NCBI GenBank assembly: GCA_947259005.1
Contig: CAMYKP010000007.1
Location: 124,001-188,000 of the forward strand
Direction: 5' to 3'
DNA length: 64,000 nucleotides
DNA from: an uncultured Parasphingopyxis sp.
GTDB taxonomy: Bacteria > Pseudomonadota > Alphaproteobacteria > Sphingomonadales > Sphingomonadaceae
The stretch's first letter is position 1. The number at the start of each line of letters is the position of its first letter. Shown in pieces: positions 53,281 through 62,947 of the stretch. The notes beneath the pieces were generated by a model. It saw only the letters and a program-made list of their open reading frames with translations. It did not search any database and was not told the origin of the DNA. The position numbers and the translations under genes are program-made.

Positions 53281-54675
53281 TTATTCAGAAGGGTATCGGT
53301 TTTTCAGCATGCCCCAACACGCCCTGACACCAAGCGCTTCCCCGCCTTTCGGGCGGCCGGGTTTGGCGGCATTGCGCCAGGCGAATGTATCGAGATGGGA
53401 CCAGCATGTGCCATTTTCGACGAATTTTCGCAGAAAAAGTGCTGCGGTAGAAGCCCCGGCCATGGCAACGGAGGAGGTGCTGCTGACATCGGCAGTAGGT
53501 GATGTCAGCCATTCGTCATAGCCATTCCAGAGCGGAAGCTGCCAGACGGGATCGTCGACTGCCGTGCCTGCCGCGATGATATCGGCCGCCAGATCCGCAT
53601 CGTCGGTAAACAGGGCGGGGAGGTCCGGCCCCAGCGCACCGCGCGCGGCGCCCGTCAATGTTGCGAAATCGATCAATAACTCCGGCTTGTCCTCGCAGGC
53701 CTTGGTCAGCGCATCACCGAGGATGAGCCGGCCTTCGGCATCGGTATTGCCGATTTCGACGCTCAGTCCCTTGCGGCTTGGAATGATGTCGCCCGGACGG
53801 AACGCATTGCCGGAAATGGCATTTTCAACGGCCGGAATGAGGAGATGGAGCCGAACAGGCAGCTTCCGGGCCATGATGAGCCCGGCCAGCGCCAGCGCGT
53901 GCGCGGCACCGCCCATATCCTTTTTCATCCAGCGCATGCCCGCTGCGCCCTTGATGTTGAGGCCGCCGGAATCGAAACAGACGCCTTTGCCGACTATCGC
54001 AATTCTCGGATTGTCGGCCTTGCCCCATTGCAGTTCGATCAGGCGCGGTGCGCGATCGGTGGATGCTGCACGGCCCACTGCATCAATCATCGGATAGCCT
54101 TCGACCAAATCCGTGCCGGAAATCACCGTCATTTCCGCGCCATGGCTCGTCGCAACCGTTTCGGCTGCTTCCTGCAGCTCGGCAGGCCCCAGATCGCCCG
54201 CCGGAATGTTGACGAGCGTGCGGACGAGATCCGTCGCCTCGGCGAGCGCCAGCATTTCGTCGATTGCAGCCGGTTTGGATGTCAAAAGCGTTTTGGGGCC
54301 AGTCGCCTCCGGATCCTGTTTGTAACGCTCAAACTTGTACTGCGCGCAGAGCCAGCCAAAAGCCGCCTGTCCCGGATCGCCGTCGGCAAGCCTGTATTCG
54401 CCCGCTGGCAGCGTTTCGGCGGCCTTGGCGAGGCACCAGCTCGACAGTTTTTCAGGGTTTGCGACTCCGATTACGGCAGACCATGCATCGGCTTCTTCGC
54501 CCGTGATAATGGCAAGCTCTGCCTCCTTGCCCGCAAAGCCCTGCGCAGTGACCGACTGCCGTTCGCGGTCCGGCAAGCCTTTGAGCCAGTCGCTCAACCC
54601 GTCCGGGTTGACGAGGTGGATCGTATGGGCGGATTGTCCCTTGTCGGGCTGGAGCATGGGTGCATAATCGGTCAT
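53281..54675 (-). CDS. Cytosolic M17 leucyl aminopeptidase family protein
   Basis: A 464-residue dizinc aminopeptidase without a signal peptide. GKGVCFDSGGLNIKGAAGM, MRWMKKDMGGAAHALALA and NTDAEGRLILGDAL are the metal and catalytic blocks. It trims N-terminal residues of peptides in the cytoplasm. It contrasts with the secreted copy at 23962. Confidence 0.92.
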   Translation of the reverse strand: MTDYAPMLQPDKGQSAHTIHLVNPDGLSDWLKGLPDRERQSVTAQGFAGKEAELAIITGEEADAWSAVIGVANPEKLSSWCLAKAAETLPAGEYRLADGDPGQAAFGWLCAQYKFERYKQDPEATGPKTLLTSKPAAIDEMLALAEATDLVRTLVNIPAGDLGPAELQEAAETVATSHGAEMTVISGTDLVEGYPMIDAVGRAASTDRAPRLIELQWGKADNPRIAIVGKGVCFDSGGLNIKGAAGMRWMKKDMGGAAHALALAGLIMARKLPVRLHLLIPAVENAISGNAFRPGDIIPSRKGLSVEIGNTDAEGRLILGDALTKACEDKPELLIDFATLTGAARGALGPDLPALFTDDADLAADIIAAGTAVDDPVWQLPLWNGYDEWLTSPTADVSSTSSVAMAGASTAALFLRKFVENGTCWSHLDTFAWRNAAKPGRPKGGEALGVRACWGMLKNRYPSE

Positions 54676-54743
54676 AGTTGAAGCCTTAGACAGAAGCGGC
54701 GAAAAATACCAAGTCCGTTTCCGCGCTTTCGGGGGGAGAAACC

Positions 54744-55325
54744 ATGTTCCTATCTATTGCGAGAAACGCCATCATTCTGCTGTTTGCAGGAATGCTTGCA
54801 GCCTGTTCGATGCAGGGGATGATCGAAACGATGACCTCGGAAGAGGATCGGGAGATGGTGCAGGAGTTTGTCGACAATATTCAGGCGGGTGACAGCGCAG
54901 CACTGGAAGCGATGGTCGATCCGGATATCTGGAAAGAAAGTGCCGGCCAGATTGAGGGAGCCGCCGCCATGTTCCCGGAAGGCGAAAGCGAAACGCAGAT
55001 CATTTCCTACAGCATGCACACGAGCAGCCTAGATGCCGATGCCCGGACAGAAAAGGAATTCACGCTCGTCACGACCGATGAAACGCGGTGGACGACGACA
55101 ACGATCGCGACCCTGCAGGACGGCGGGCCGCAGCGTATCGTTCGCTGGAACGTCGAAAGTTCGAACGAACCGCCTGCGGGCCTGGAAAATCTGGAAACCT
55201 TTGGCAAGGTGTTCATGTGGGCGGGCATTGTCGCCCTGCTGGTCATCGCCGGAATTGTCGTACTGATCGTGTTTCTTGTGCGCCGTGCCAATCGGAAGAA
55301 CCGGGAGCGGGCGGGTATCAGCTAG
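54744..55325 (+). CDS. Putative lipoprotein with a C-terminal membrane helix (193 aa)
   Basis: Signal peptide with lipobox LAAC (C21), a middle domain resembling small DUF-type folds (about 40-150) and a second hydrophobic helix at about 155-180 ([20 protein letters not shown]) followed by basic residues. Such a double-anchored layout is unusual. Function unknown. It converges with rimO. Confidence 0.65.
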   Translation: MFLSIARNAIILLFAGMLAACSMQGMIETMTSEEDREMVQEFVDNIQAGDSAALEAMVDPDIWKESAGQIEGAAAMFPEGESETQIISYSMHTSSLDADARTEKEFTLVTTDETRWTTTTIATLQDGGPQRIVRWNVESSNEPPAGLENLETFGKVFMWAGIVALLVIAGIVVLIVFLVRRANRKNRERAGIS

Positions 55326-56659
55326 GTTGCGTTAACCGGTACACCGAACAGATCATGCGCATCTGCATCTTCGATTTTGACAGAGACGATATCGCCGGGT
55401 TCAAGCTCTGATGTGTCACGCAGATGGACTTCGCCATCGATCTCCGGCGCGTCAGCCTGTGATCGGCCGGTAGCGCCGCCATCCTCGTCGACAAGGTCGA
55501 TGATGACCTGCTGGGTCGATCCGATTTTGGCCTTTAGCTTTGCGGCGGAGATTGCGGCACATTTGTCCATGAGCCGGGCGTAACGCTCTTCCTTGACCTC
55601 TTCGGCCACCGGATCAGGCAGGCTATTCGCCCGTGCGCCTTCAACCGGTTCGAAGCGGAACGCGCCGACCCGGTCGAGTTGCGCTTCGTCGAGCCAGTCC
55701 AGCAGATACTGGAAATCTTCTTCGGTCTCGCCCGGAAAGCCGGTGATGAAGGTCGATCGGATCGTCAGGTCCGGGCAAATCTCGCGCCATTTCGCAATCC
55801 GCTCCAGCACTTTGGCTTCATTGGCGGGGCGTTTCATGGCTTTAAGGACGCGCGGGGAGGCGTGCTGGAAGGGGATGTCCAGATAGGGCGTGATCAGGCC
55901 ATCGGCCATGAGCGGGATGACCTGATCGACATGCGGATAGGGATAGACATAGTGGAGCCGTACCCACGCACCCAGTTTCCCCAGCTCGCGGGCGAGGTCG
56001 GTCATATGGGCGCGGACGTTTTCGCCTTTCCATGGCCATTCCGCATGGCGCAGGTCGACGCCGTAAGCAGAGGTGTCCTGGCTGATGATCAGCAGCTCCT
56101 TGGTGCCCGCCGCGACCAGTTTTTCGGCTTCGCGGAGCACGGCATCGGGCCGGCGGCTGACAAGATCGCCGCGGATCGAAGGGATGATGCAGAAGGCACA
56201 GCGATGATTGCAGCCCTCTGAAATCTTCACATAGCTGTAATGACGCGGCGTGAGCTTGAGACCGGTTTCGGGCACAAGGTTGACATAGGGCGAGCGCGGC
56301 ATGGGCGCGGCGTCATGCACCGCGTTGACGACATCCTCATATTGCTGTGGCCCGGAAATGGCGAGCACATCGGGGAAACGATCCCGGATGAGATCGGCCT
56401 CGTTACCCATGCAGCCGGTCACGATGACGCGCCCGTTTTCGGCGATTGCCTCACCGATCGCTTCAAGGCTTTCCTCTTTGGCGCTGTCCAGAAAGCCGCA
56501 TGTGTTGACGAGGACCACATCCGCACCGTCGAAATCGGGCGACAGGCCGTAACCGTCCGAGCGCAGCTTGGTGAGGATGCGTTCGCTGTCGACCAGAGCC
56601 TTGGGACAGCCGAGCGAGACCATGCCGACTTTCGGCGGAGAAGGGATTTGGGTTGCCAT
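55322..56659 (-). CDS. rimO: Ribosomal protein S12 methylthiotransferase
   Basis: A 445-residue radical-SAM enzyme. ATG 56659 ([21 protein letters not shown]) is the natural start. UPF0004 cysteines (LGCPKA, VNTCGF, TGCMGNE), radical [14 protein letters not shown] and a TRAM domain are present. It adds a methylthio group to Asp89 of S12. Confidence 0.95.
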   Translation of the reverse strand: MATQIPSPPKVGMVSLGCPKALVDSERILTKLRSDGYGLSPDFDGADVVLVNTCGFLDSAKEESLEAIGEAIAENGRVIVTGCMGNEADLIRDRFPDVLAISGPQQYEDVVNAVHDAAPMPRSPYVNLVPETGLKLTPRHYSYVKISEGCNHRCAFCIIPSIRGDLVSRRPDAVLREAEKLVAAGTKELLIISQDTSAYGVDLRHAEWPWKGENVRAHMTDLARELGKLGAWVRLHYVYPYPHVDQVIPLMADGLITPYLDIPFQHASPRVLKAMKRPANEAKVLERIAKWREICPDLTIRSTFITGFPGETEEDFQYLLDWLDEAQLDRVGAFRFEPVEGARANSLPDPVAEEVKEERYARLMDKCAAISAAKLKAKIGSTQQVIIDLVDEDGGATGRSQADAPEIDGEVHLRDTSELEPGDIVSVKIEDADAHDLFGVPVNAT

Positions 56660-56768
56660 GATGCGGTGCCACATAGGCCTGAATCGGTGCGATGTCACCG
56701 TTTTCGCAGCAATTGGACTGATTTTGCGCTATACTTGCTCTCCATAAGAAGATTGAGGGAGGGGAAAA

Positions 56769-57173
56769 ATGGAATTTTACGCAGAAAACTGGCTCGCAAT
56801 TATCGCGGCTGCTGCTGCCGGATTTGTCGTCGGCGGCATCTGGTACGGCCCGGTAATGGGCAAGAAGTGGATGGGTGCGGTTGGCCTGACCGAAGAGCAG
56901 ATCAAGTCAGGAAATATGGGTCTGATTTACGGCACGACCTTCATTCTCAGTCTCGTCGCATCGACAACCCTGGCCCATCTGCTGACCTATTTTCCCGACA
57001 TGTCGTTTGGCACGGTCCTGATGACGGCAATGGGCGTAGCGCTCGGGTTCATCATCCCGGCGATCGGCACCAATTATCTGTTTTCGCAGAAAAGCCGGAC
57101 ACTGTTCCTGATCGACGCGACCTATTGGCTGCTATTCTATGCCGCGATGGGCGCCGTGCACGCCTTGCTCTAA
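56769..57173 (+). CDS. DUF1761 family membrane protein
   Basis: A 134-residue protein with four hydrophobic helices and the family motif FVVGGIWYGPVMGKKWM. Function unknown. AGGGAGGGG lies upstream of ATG 56769. Divergent from rimO. Confidence 0.85.
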   Translation: MEFYAENWLAIIAAAAAGFVVGGIWYGPVMGKKWMGAVGLTEEQIKSGNMGLIYGTTFILSLVASTTLAHLLTYFPDMSFGTVLMTAMGVALGFIIPAIGTNYLFSQKSRTLFLIDATYWLLFYAAMGAVHALL

Positions 57174-57189
57174 GGGTTCTTCCCTAGCG

Positions 57190-58227
57190 CTAGTCGTTGT
57201 TGGGTTGGCCGACGATCTCGACGATCAGGTCGCCTTCGAGAATCTGCTTGGCTTCTTCTTCCCAGAAGCCGAAGGGCTTGCCGTTGCGATAGATGCGGAC
57301 GCCCAGACCTGTCTGGAGCGCACCTAATGGCAAGCCTTCCTCCATATGGGTGGCCATGCGTTCGCGCAGGGCGACGCGGCCGGTCGCCGAGGCGAGGTCG
57401 GCCATATAGTCCGAAATATGCGGGCCATGGCAGGATCCGGCGAGCAACAGACCGGCAAAGCTGACCGGATTGATGACGTTCGAGGCACCGGCCTGACGGG
57501 CAAGCTGTTCATTGTCCGAAGCACGTACGAGCACGCTGATCGACAGTTTCGGGGCGAGCGCGCGCGCCGTGAGCACAACCAGAATCGACGTGTCGTCGCG
57601 GCCTGCGGATACGATCATCGAGCGTGCCCTTCCCACGCGGACCTGGTTGAGCGTCTTGTCCCGAGAGGCGTCGCCTTCCATCACGTTGCACCCGCGCTTC
57701 TCTGCGGCTTCGAGGCGGCCATGGTCCTGATCGATAACAACGATTTCGGAAGGATCGATCCCGCGTTCGAGCAACTCGTCCACGGCTTCCGACCCGCTGA
57801 TCCCGAAACCGGCGACCACGATATGATTGTGAAGATTTTTCTGGATGATGCTCATGCGCCAGCGGCTCCAGCTTTTTTGTAAGAGAAAATCATAGGCCGT
57901 CCCCAAAAAGATCAGCCAGATAAAGAGGCGGATCGGTGTGACGAGTATGGCTTCGAACAATCGGGCCCGGTCGGTAACCGGCACGATATCGCCATAGCCG
58001 ACGGTCGTGATCGTGACCATTGTGAAGTACAGAACGTCGGAAAAATTGATGTTGCCGTCGGCGTGATCGACATAGCCTTCGCGATCGAACCAGTGGACGC
58101 TGATGGCGATGCCGACCAGGAAGAATACGAAGGCCGCCCGCATGGTGAGCGAGCTCCAGCGGGAAAGACCGCTCTTGCGCCTGAGTTCGCCAATGCGATC
58201 GGGCGTCGGTCGGCTTGGGCCCATCAT
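57190..58227 (-). CDS. Potassium channel with TrkA/RCK domain
   Basis: A 345-residue two-helix channel. The selectivity filter T75-V-G-Y-G-D80 lies between hydrophobic helices at about 28-45 and 95-115; the RCK domain (VVAGFGISGSEAVDELLE) and a TrkA-C tail follow. It overlaps the NlpD-like gene by 4 bases (ATGA at 58224-58227). Confidence 0.9.
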   Translation of the reverse strand: MMGPSRPTPDRIGELRRKSGLSRWSSLTMRAAFVFFLVGIAISVHWFDREGYVDHADGNINFSDVLYFTMVTITTVGYGDIVPVTDRARLFEAILVTPIRLFIWLIFLGTAYDFLLQKSWSRWRMSIIQKNLHNHIVVAGFGISGSEAVDELLERGIDPSEIVVIDQDHGRLEAAEKRGCNVMEGDASRDKTLNQVRVGRARSMIVSAGRDDTSILVVLTARALAPKLSISVLVRASDNEQLARQAGASNVINPVSFAGLLLAGSCHGPHISDYMADLASATGRVALRERMATHMEEGLPLGALQTGLGVRIYRNGKPFGFWEEEAKQILEGDLIVEIVGQPNND

Positions 58228-59261
58228 CGGGACAAGTCCGGCAAGTGCTGTGCCGGATCGACGGGCTGGCGGTTGCGACGAATCTCGAAATGCAGCTGCG
58301 GCTGAGGGGCCTGGCCGGAATCACTGGCACGGGCAATCATCTGGCCGCGCTCGACCCGCTGGCCCCTGGCCACCTGCAGGTCTTCCATATTGGCATAGGC
58401 CGTGATCCAGCCATCGCCATGATTCAGCAGAACGAGCCCGCCATGCACCTGGATCTCGTCACCGGCATAGAGAACGACGCCGTCCGCCGATGCGAGTACG
58501 GGCGTCCCGCGCACTGCGCCGATGTTGATGCCATTATTACGCTGGCCCTCATCGCCGCGGCCGAATGGAGAGAGTATTCGTCCGGTAAGTGGCCAACCGA
58601 ACTGGCCGGCAAAATTCGCCGGTGAGCGCACGGCGGCATCGGCAGGTAGCACTTGCTGCGCTGTGCGGGTCGGCGGTGTGGCTTGTTCGTTTTCGTCCAG
58701 CGCGGGTTCACCGCCTGTCACGATGTCGTCGATATCGAGATCGAAGGCGGCGGCGCGCTGTTCGCGGGTCATGGAGGCGACGGCGCTTGTACTCGGCAGC
58801 AAGATGCGCTGGCCGGCCCGCAGGATGAACGGTTCTTCGAGTCGATTGAGCGTCGCGACTTCCGACCAGTCGACGCCATAGCTCCGGGCGATGGCAATGC
58901 CCGTCTCCCCGCGCCGGACTTCATGGTAACGTCCGGCCGGAATATCCAGAATCTGTCCGGGCTGGATCACATAGGGCGGTGCGATATTATTGGCGTCTGC
59001 AATGGCACTGATACTAGATCCCGTACTGCGTGCGATGCCGCTCAGAGTGTCACCGGAGCGCACGGTGTAGCGGGTTGCATCGATTTCAGTCGCATTGGCC
59101 GTAACAGTGCTTGGTTGCCAGCTGGTGAGCGGGGCAGGCGGAGGGACTGGCCGTGCGTCGGGAGGGCGCGAAGCTGTACGAGGGCCGGACGGCGCGGGGA
59201 TGCATGCACTCAACATGAGCGCCGAAGCCAGGGGCAACATCCATGGGCGTCGTGCTCGCAT
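58224..59261 (-). CDS. nlpD: NlpD/EnvC-like LysM-M23 lipoprotein with degenerate LytM site
   Basis: A 345-residue protein from ATG 59261. Lipobox LSAC follows a signal peptide; two LysM domains (TVRSGDTLSGIAR and RRGETGIAIARSYG) precede an M23 domain (LSPFGRGDEGQRNNGINIG). The canonical metal ligands HxxxD and HxH read NNGIN and QLH, so two or more are lost and it is likely a non-catalytic amidase activator, as in E. coli NlpD. surE lies just upstream. Confidence 0.85.
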   Translation of the reverse strand: MRARRPWMLPLASALMLSACIPAPSGPRTASRPPDARPVPPPAPLTSWQPSTVTANATEIDATRYTVRSGDTLSGIARSTGSSISAIADANNIAPPYVIQPGQILDIPAGRYHEVRRGETGIAIARSYGVDWSEVATLNRLEEPFILRAGQRILLPSTSAVASMTREQRAAAFDLDIDDIVTGGEPALDENEQATPPTRTAQQVLPADAAVRSPANFAGQFGWPLTGRILSPFGRGDEGQRNNGINIGAVRGTPVLASADGVVLYAGDEIQVHGGLVLLNHGDGWITAYANMEDLQVARGQRVERGQMIARASDSGQAPQPQLHFEIRRNRQPVDPAQHLPDLSR

Positions 59262-59337
59262 GTTGCGGTCATACCATGAAATTCTCGGGTTTCCAGCGCC
59301 GATAGCCAGTTGGGATCGAACAACTGGCGATCCCGAA

Positions 59338-60102
59338 TTACTCGAAAATCGCGCCAAGAGCCGCCAGAGACTGGTGATGGGTCATGTCGAGGTGCAGTGG
59401 TGAAACCGAGACATAGCCGTCTTCGATTGCCTCCAGGTCGGTCGAATGTTGCGGAGTGCCAACCATCGGACCAAGACCGAGCCAGTAATAGGGATAGCCG
59501 CGCGGGTCCTTGTTCTCGATGATCTGCAGACGGCCATAATCGCGCATACCCTGGGTGACTGTACGAATGCCTTTCACATCCTCGGGAGCACAGGACGGGA
59601 AATTGATGTTGAGCAGCGTTTTCGCCGGGAATTCATAATCGAGCAGTTTTTTGAGTACCTGTTCGCCCCGGCTGCGTGCCACCGAGAACGGAACATCGTC
59701 GCCCATTCCGTGGGCGCCATATGTCTGGCTCAGCGCGATTGAGGGGACGCCGGCCAGCGCGCCTTCCATCGCTGCACAGACCGTTCCCGAATGCGTAACG
59801 TCCTCGGCAAGGTTGGCGCCCCGGTTGACACCCGACAGCAGGAGATCGGGGGGATTGTCTTTCATCACACGGTTGATGCCCATCATCACCGCATCGGTCG
59901 GCGTGCCGTTGACCGCATAACGGCGCTCGCCCAGCTGGCGCATCCGGAGCGGAACCGTCAGCGTCAGCGAATGACCCGCACCGGACTGTTCTTCGGCCGG
60001 GGCGACGACCCAGATATCGTCGCTGAGTGTCGCTGCAATCTCTTCGAGAACGGCAAAACCCGGTGCATTGATGCCATCGTCATTGGTCAGGAGAATGCGC
60101 AT
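59338..60102 (-). CDS. surE: 5'-nucleotidase SurE
   Basis: A 254-residue metallophosphatase. LLTNDDGINAPG at the N-terminus carries the metal aspartates, and SGVNRGANLAEDVTHSGTV is the conserved block (quoted in part). It removes phosphate from nucleotides and short polyphosphate. serS overlaps by one base at 60102. Confidence 0.95.
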   Translation of the reverse strand: MRILLTNDDGINAPGFAVLEEIAATLSDDIWVVAPAEEQSGAGHSLTLTVPLRMRQLGERRYAVNGTPTDAVMMGINRVMKDNPPDLLLSGVNRGANLAEDVTHSGTVCAAMEGALAGVPSIALSQTYGAHGMGDDVPFSVARSRGEQVLKKLLDYEFPAKTLLNINFPSCAPEDVKGIRTVTQGMRDYGRLQIIENKDPRGYPYYWLGLGPMVGTPQHSTDLEAIEDGYVSVSPLHLDMTHHQSLAALGAIFE

Positions 60103-61385
60103 CAGCGTATCGGCTCCAACAGTTCGGTACCGTCCATATAGGATCGCAAGGCGTGCGGAACGATGACAGACCCGTCGGCCTGCTGATAATTTTCGAGGAT
60201 TGCGACAAGCATCCGGCCCACGACTAGGCCGGAGCCGTTCAGCGTATGGACGAAGCGGGTGCCTTTGGTTTCGCCCTCGGGGCGATAGCGGGCATTCATG
60301 CGTCGCGCCTGGAACTCGCGGCAGGTCGAGCAGCTCGATATCTCGCGATACGTATCCTGTCCGGGCAGCCAGACCTCGAGATCGAATGTGCGGGCCGCAC
60401 CAAAACCCAGATCGCCGGTCGACAGGTTCATTCGCCGGAATGGCAGGTCCAGTTGGGTCAACACGTCTTCTGCGCAGGCCGTCATCCGCTCATGTTCGGC
60501 CTCGGACGCGTCCGGCGTGGTGATCGAGACCATCTCGACCTTTTCGAACTGGTGCTGGCGGATATAGCCCCGTGTATCGCGGCCCGCCGAACCCGCTTCG
60601 GAACGGAAACAGGAAGTCAGCGCTACAAAGCGTAGCGGCAGGGCTTGTTCGGGAAGGATTTCATCGCGCACGATATTGGCAAGGCTTACTTCGGCGGTGG
60701 GGATTAGCCAGCGCCCGTCCGTGGTGCGGAAAAGATCGTCGGCGAATTTCGGGAGTTTATCCGCGCCGTACATCGTCTCGTCATTGACGAGCAGCGGCGG
60801 ATACACCTCTTCAAATCCGTGGTTGCCGGTCAATACATCCAGCCCGAACTGCCCGAGCGCGCGGTGGAGCTTGGCGACCGCTCCGCGAACGAGAGTGAAG
60901 CGTGCTCCGGAAATCTTCGCGCCGGTTTCGAAATCCAGCCCGAGCGGCGGCCCCAGATCGGCATGATCCTTCACGTCGAAATCGAATTCGGGTGGCGTTC
61001 CGACCCGTTTCAGCTCGACATTGTCATCTTCGCTCTCGCCCAAGGGCACGTCATCGGCGGGCAGGTTGGGGAGCGATGCAAGGCGCGATTCGATTTCGGT
61101 TGCGAGCGCCTTCTGCTCGTCTTCCAGCTGGGGCAGGCGCTTCTTGAGCTCTCCGACTTCTGCCATCAGTGCCGCAGCCTTTTCCTCGTCGCCCTGACCC
61201 TTGGCCTGGCCGATCATCTTGGAGGCTTCGTTGCGGCGCGCCTGGCCCGTCTGGACTTCGGTCAAGAGCGCGCGATTCCGTTCGTCCAGAGCAAGTATGT
61301 CGCTTGCGACCGGATCTCCGCCGCGTTTCGCCATCGCGGCGTCAAATGCGGCAGGATTTTCCCGTATTTGTTTCAGATCATGCAT
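60102..61385 (-). CDS. serS: Seryl-tRNA synthetase
   Basis: A 427-residue class II synthetase with an N-terminal coiled coil (about 30-105) and motifs 2 and 3 (FRSEAGSAGRDTRGYIRQHQFEKVEM and GSGLVVGRMLVAILEN, quoted in part). ATG 61385 (MHDLKQIRENPAAF) is preferred over the longer frame. Confidence 0.97.
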   Translation of the reverse strand: MHDLKQIRENPAAFDAAMAKRGGDPVASDILALDERNRALLTEVQTGQARRNEASKMIGQAKGQGDEEKAAALMAEVGELKKRLPQLEDEQKALATEIESRLASLPNLPADDVPLGESEDDNVELKRVGTPPEFDFDVKDHADLGPPLGLDFETGAKISGARFTLVRGAVAKLHRALGQFGLDVLTGNHGFEEVYPPLLVNDETMYGADKLPKFADDLFRTTDGRWLIPTAEVSLANIVRDEILPEQALPLRFVALTSCFRSEAGSAGRDTRGYIRQHQFEKVEMVSITTPDASEAEHERMTACAEDVLTQLDLPFRRMNLSTGDLGFGAARTFDLEVWLPGQDTYREISSCSTCREFQARRMNARYRPEGETKGTRFVHTLNGSGLVVGRMLVAILENYQQADGSVIVPHALRSYMDGTELLEPIR

Positions 61386-61470
61386 GCAGCGCGCTATGAC
61401 GGGCACAAGGGATTGGTGCAACCCTCATGCCTGTCCATGCGTTTGAGGGAAAAACAGGAGGAAATCAGTT

Positions 61471-61914
61471 ATGCGAATGCCCAAGGATGTGCTTGTTGTT
61501 GTTGCCGACGGTCGGAAGGTCCTGTTTTTCAGAAACCAGGGTGGTGTTGAGCATCCACAGCTGGAACTGGAACGGAAACAGGAACAGGAGAATCCACCCA
61601 CTCGCGATCACAAGTCGGGCGATGCCGGGCGCAGCTTTTCCAGCAGCGATTCGCGTCGCAGCAAGATGCAGGAAACTGACTTCCATCAGCTTGAGGAAGA
61701 TCGTTTCGTCGCCGAGATGGCCGACCTGCTTTACAAACGTGCGCATGCGAATGATTTTGAAAAGCTGATCGTCGTCGCTCCGCCACAATCGCTTGGCGAG
61801 CTGCGGAAGAACTATCATCAGATTGTCAAAGATCGCCTTATCGGAGAGATCGACAAGGATCTAACGCGCCATACCGTCAGCGATATCGAGAAGATCATCG
61901 CTGCGGAGGAGTAG
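61471..61914 (+). CDS. Host attachment family protein
   Basis: A 147-residue protein. VVVADGRKVLFFRNQG begins it; FEKLIVVAPPQSLGELRKNY and the C-terminal helix match the AtsE-type host attachment family, named from plant-associated bacteria. Its true role is unclear; related proteins resemble eRF1-like folds. ATG 61471 or 61477. Confidence 0.85.
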   Translation: MRMPKDVLVVVADGRKVLFFRNQGGVEHPQLELERKQEQENPPTRDHKSGDAGRSFSSSDSRRSKMQETDFHQLEEDRFVAEMADLLYKRAHANDFEKLIVVAPPQSLGELRKNYHQIVKDRLIGEIDKDLTRHTVSDIEKIIAAEE

Positions 61915-61942
61915 CGGACCCATATTGGCCGTAAACACAAAA

Positions 61943-61981
61943 AAAGGGCGCGATCCCGGGTTCGAGATCGCGCCCTTTCTC
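61943..61981. terminator. Bidirectional Rho-independent terminator
   Basis: AAAGGGCGCGATC pairs with GATCGCGCCCTTT (61943-61955 with 61966-61978), loop of ten bases, with T-rich ends on both strands. It lies between the convergent host-attachment and Ser-rich genes. Confidence 0.85.
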
Positions 61982-62002
61982 GTCTGTCAGACGAAGCTGG
62001 CG

Positions 62003-62947
62003 TCAGGCAGCCGGCTGTTTCTTCTTCTTCCAGCGCCGGCGGGCAACCAGTGCTGCGGCACCGCCACCGAAGAGCAAGAGCATCGGAGGAGCCGGAACAT
62101 CCGTGCCACCCGAAGAACCATGGCTGCTGGAGCCATGGCTGCTCGAACCACGGCTGCTGGAACCACGGCTGCTGGAACCCCGACTGCTCGAACCGTAGCT
62201 GCTCGACCCGCCGGTCGCGCCACTGCTGGTCGAAGAGCTGGATGATGTCGATGAAGATGTCGAGCTGCTCGTTGACGAACTGGTCGACGAAGAGCTGCTG
62301 ACATTGCCGGAGCTGCTGCTCGTGGAACTGACATTGCCGGAACTGGTGCTCGTTGAGCTGCCACCCGTCGATGTCGATGTCGAGCTGCCGCCTGTGGAAG
62401 TCGAGCTGCCACCGGTTGATGTCGAGGTCGAGCTTCCGCCCGTGCTGTTTTCATTCTTGATGACGATATCACCTTCGCGGACGAAGAAGCCTCCGCCGCC
62501 GGATGATCCGCCGCCACCGCCAAAGCCTCCGAAGAAGCCTCCGCCGCCGCCGACATATCCGCCGCCGCCGCCGCCGATGATGCCGACTTCACCGCCGCCG
62601 CCGAAGCTGGGGATCTCGGTGATATAGGGCGCGGGAGGGGGAACTTCGTACACGGCCGGAGTCGGTGCTGAAGCCGCGACCTGATTGGTTACGCTGACCA
62701 CGGTTGGAGAAGGCGCACAGCTGGTCGTCGTCGTCACGGTGCGGACACGGCGAATTTTCCGATGCGCCCGAGGACGGTTTCCGATGCTGCGCGCGGCAAC
62801 CCGGTGTTGGGCAACGCGCGGCTGGGCAACCCGAATTTCAGCGGGGCCGCCGGCCGGTGCGTCGGATACATGGACCGCGCCGCCGCCAACGATGGCGCCG
62901 CCGCAAGCGCAGGCGCATAATTTTGCAAGAGCCATTCTGACAGACAT
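62003..62947 (-). CDS. Ser/Gly-rich exported protein with PEP-CTERM-like tail
   Basis: A 314-residue protein: a cysteine- and alanine-rich N-terminus, a Pro-rich linker, a glycine-rich stretch (about 115-155), then about 110 residues mostly Ser, Thr and Gly in near-repeats such as GGSSTSTSTGGSSTS and SSRGSSSRGSSSHG. It ends VPAPPMLLLFGGGAAALVARRR plus lysines, which matches the PEP-CTERM signal (V-P-x-P, a hydrophobic helix, Arg cluster) read by exosortases. Alternative start ATG 62935. No exosortase gene lies here. Confidence 0.75.
   Translation of the reverse strand: MSVRMALAKLCACACGGAIVGGGAVHVSDAPAGGPAEIRVAQPRVAQHRVAARSIGNRPRAHRKIRRVRTVTTTTSCAPSPTVVSVTNQVAASAPTPAVYEVPPPAPYITEIPSFGGGGEVGIIGGGGGGYVGGGGGFFGGFGGGGGSSGGGGFFVREGDIVIKNENSTGGSSTSTSTGGSSTSTGGSSTSTSTGGSSTSTSSGNVSSTSSSSGNVSSSSSTSSSTSSSTSSSTSSSSSTSSGATGGSSSYGSSSRGSSSRGSSSRGSSSHGSSSHGSSGGTDVPAPPMLLLFGGGAAALVARRRWKKKKQPAA

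Noticed and set aside
62100-62460. Repetitive tract that could be taken for a CRISPR array or tandem repeat element
   Set aside because: It is the codon repetition of the Ser/Gly-rich protein on the minus strand; repeats are 6-18 bases, unequal, and have no spacers.
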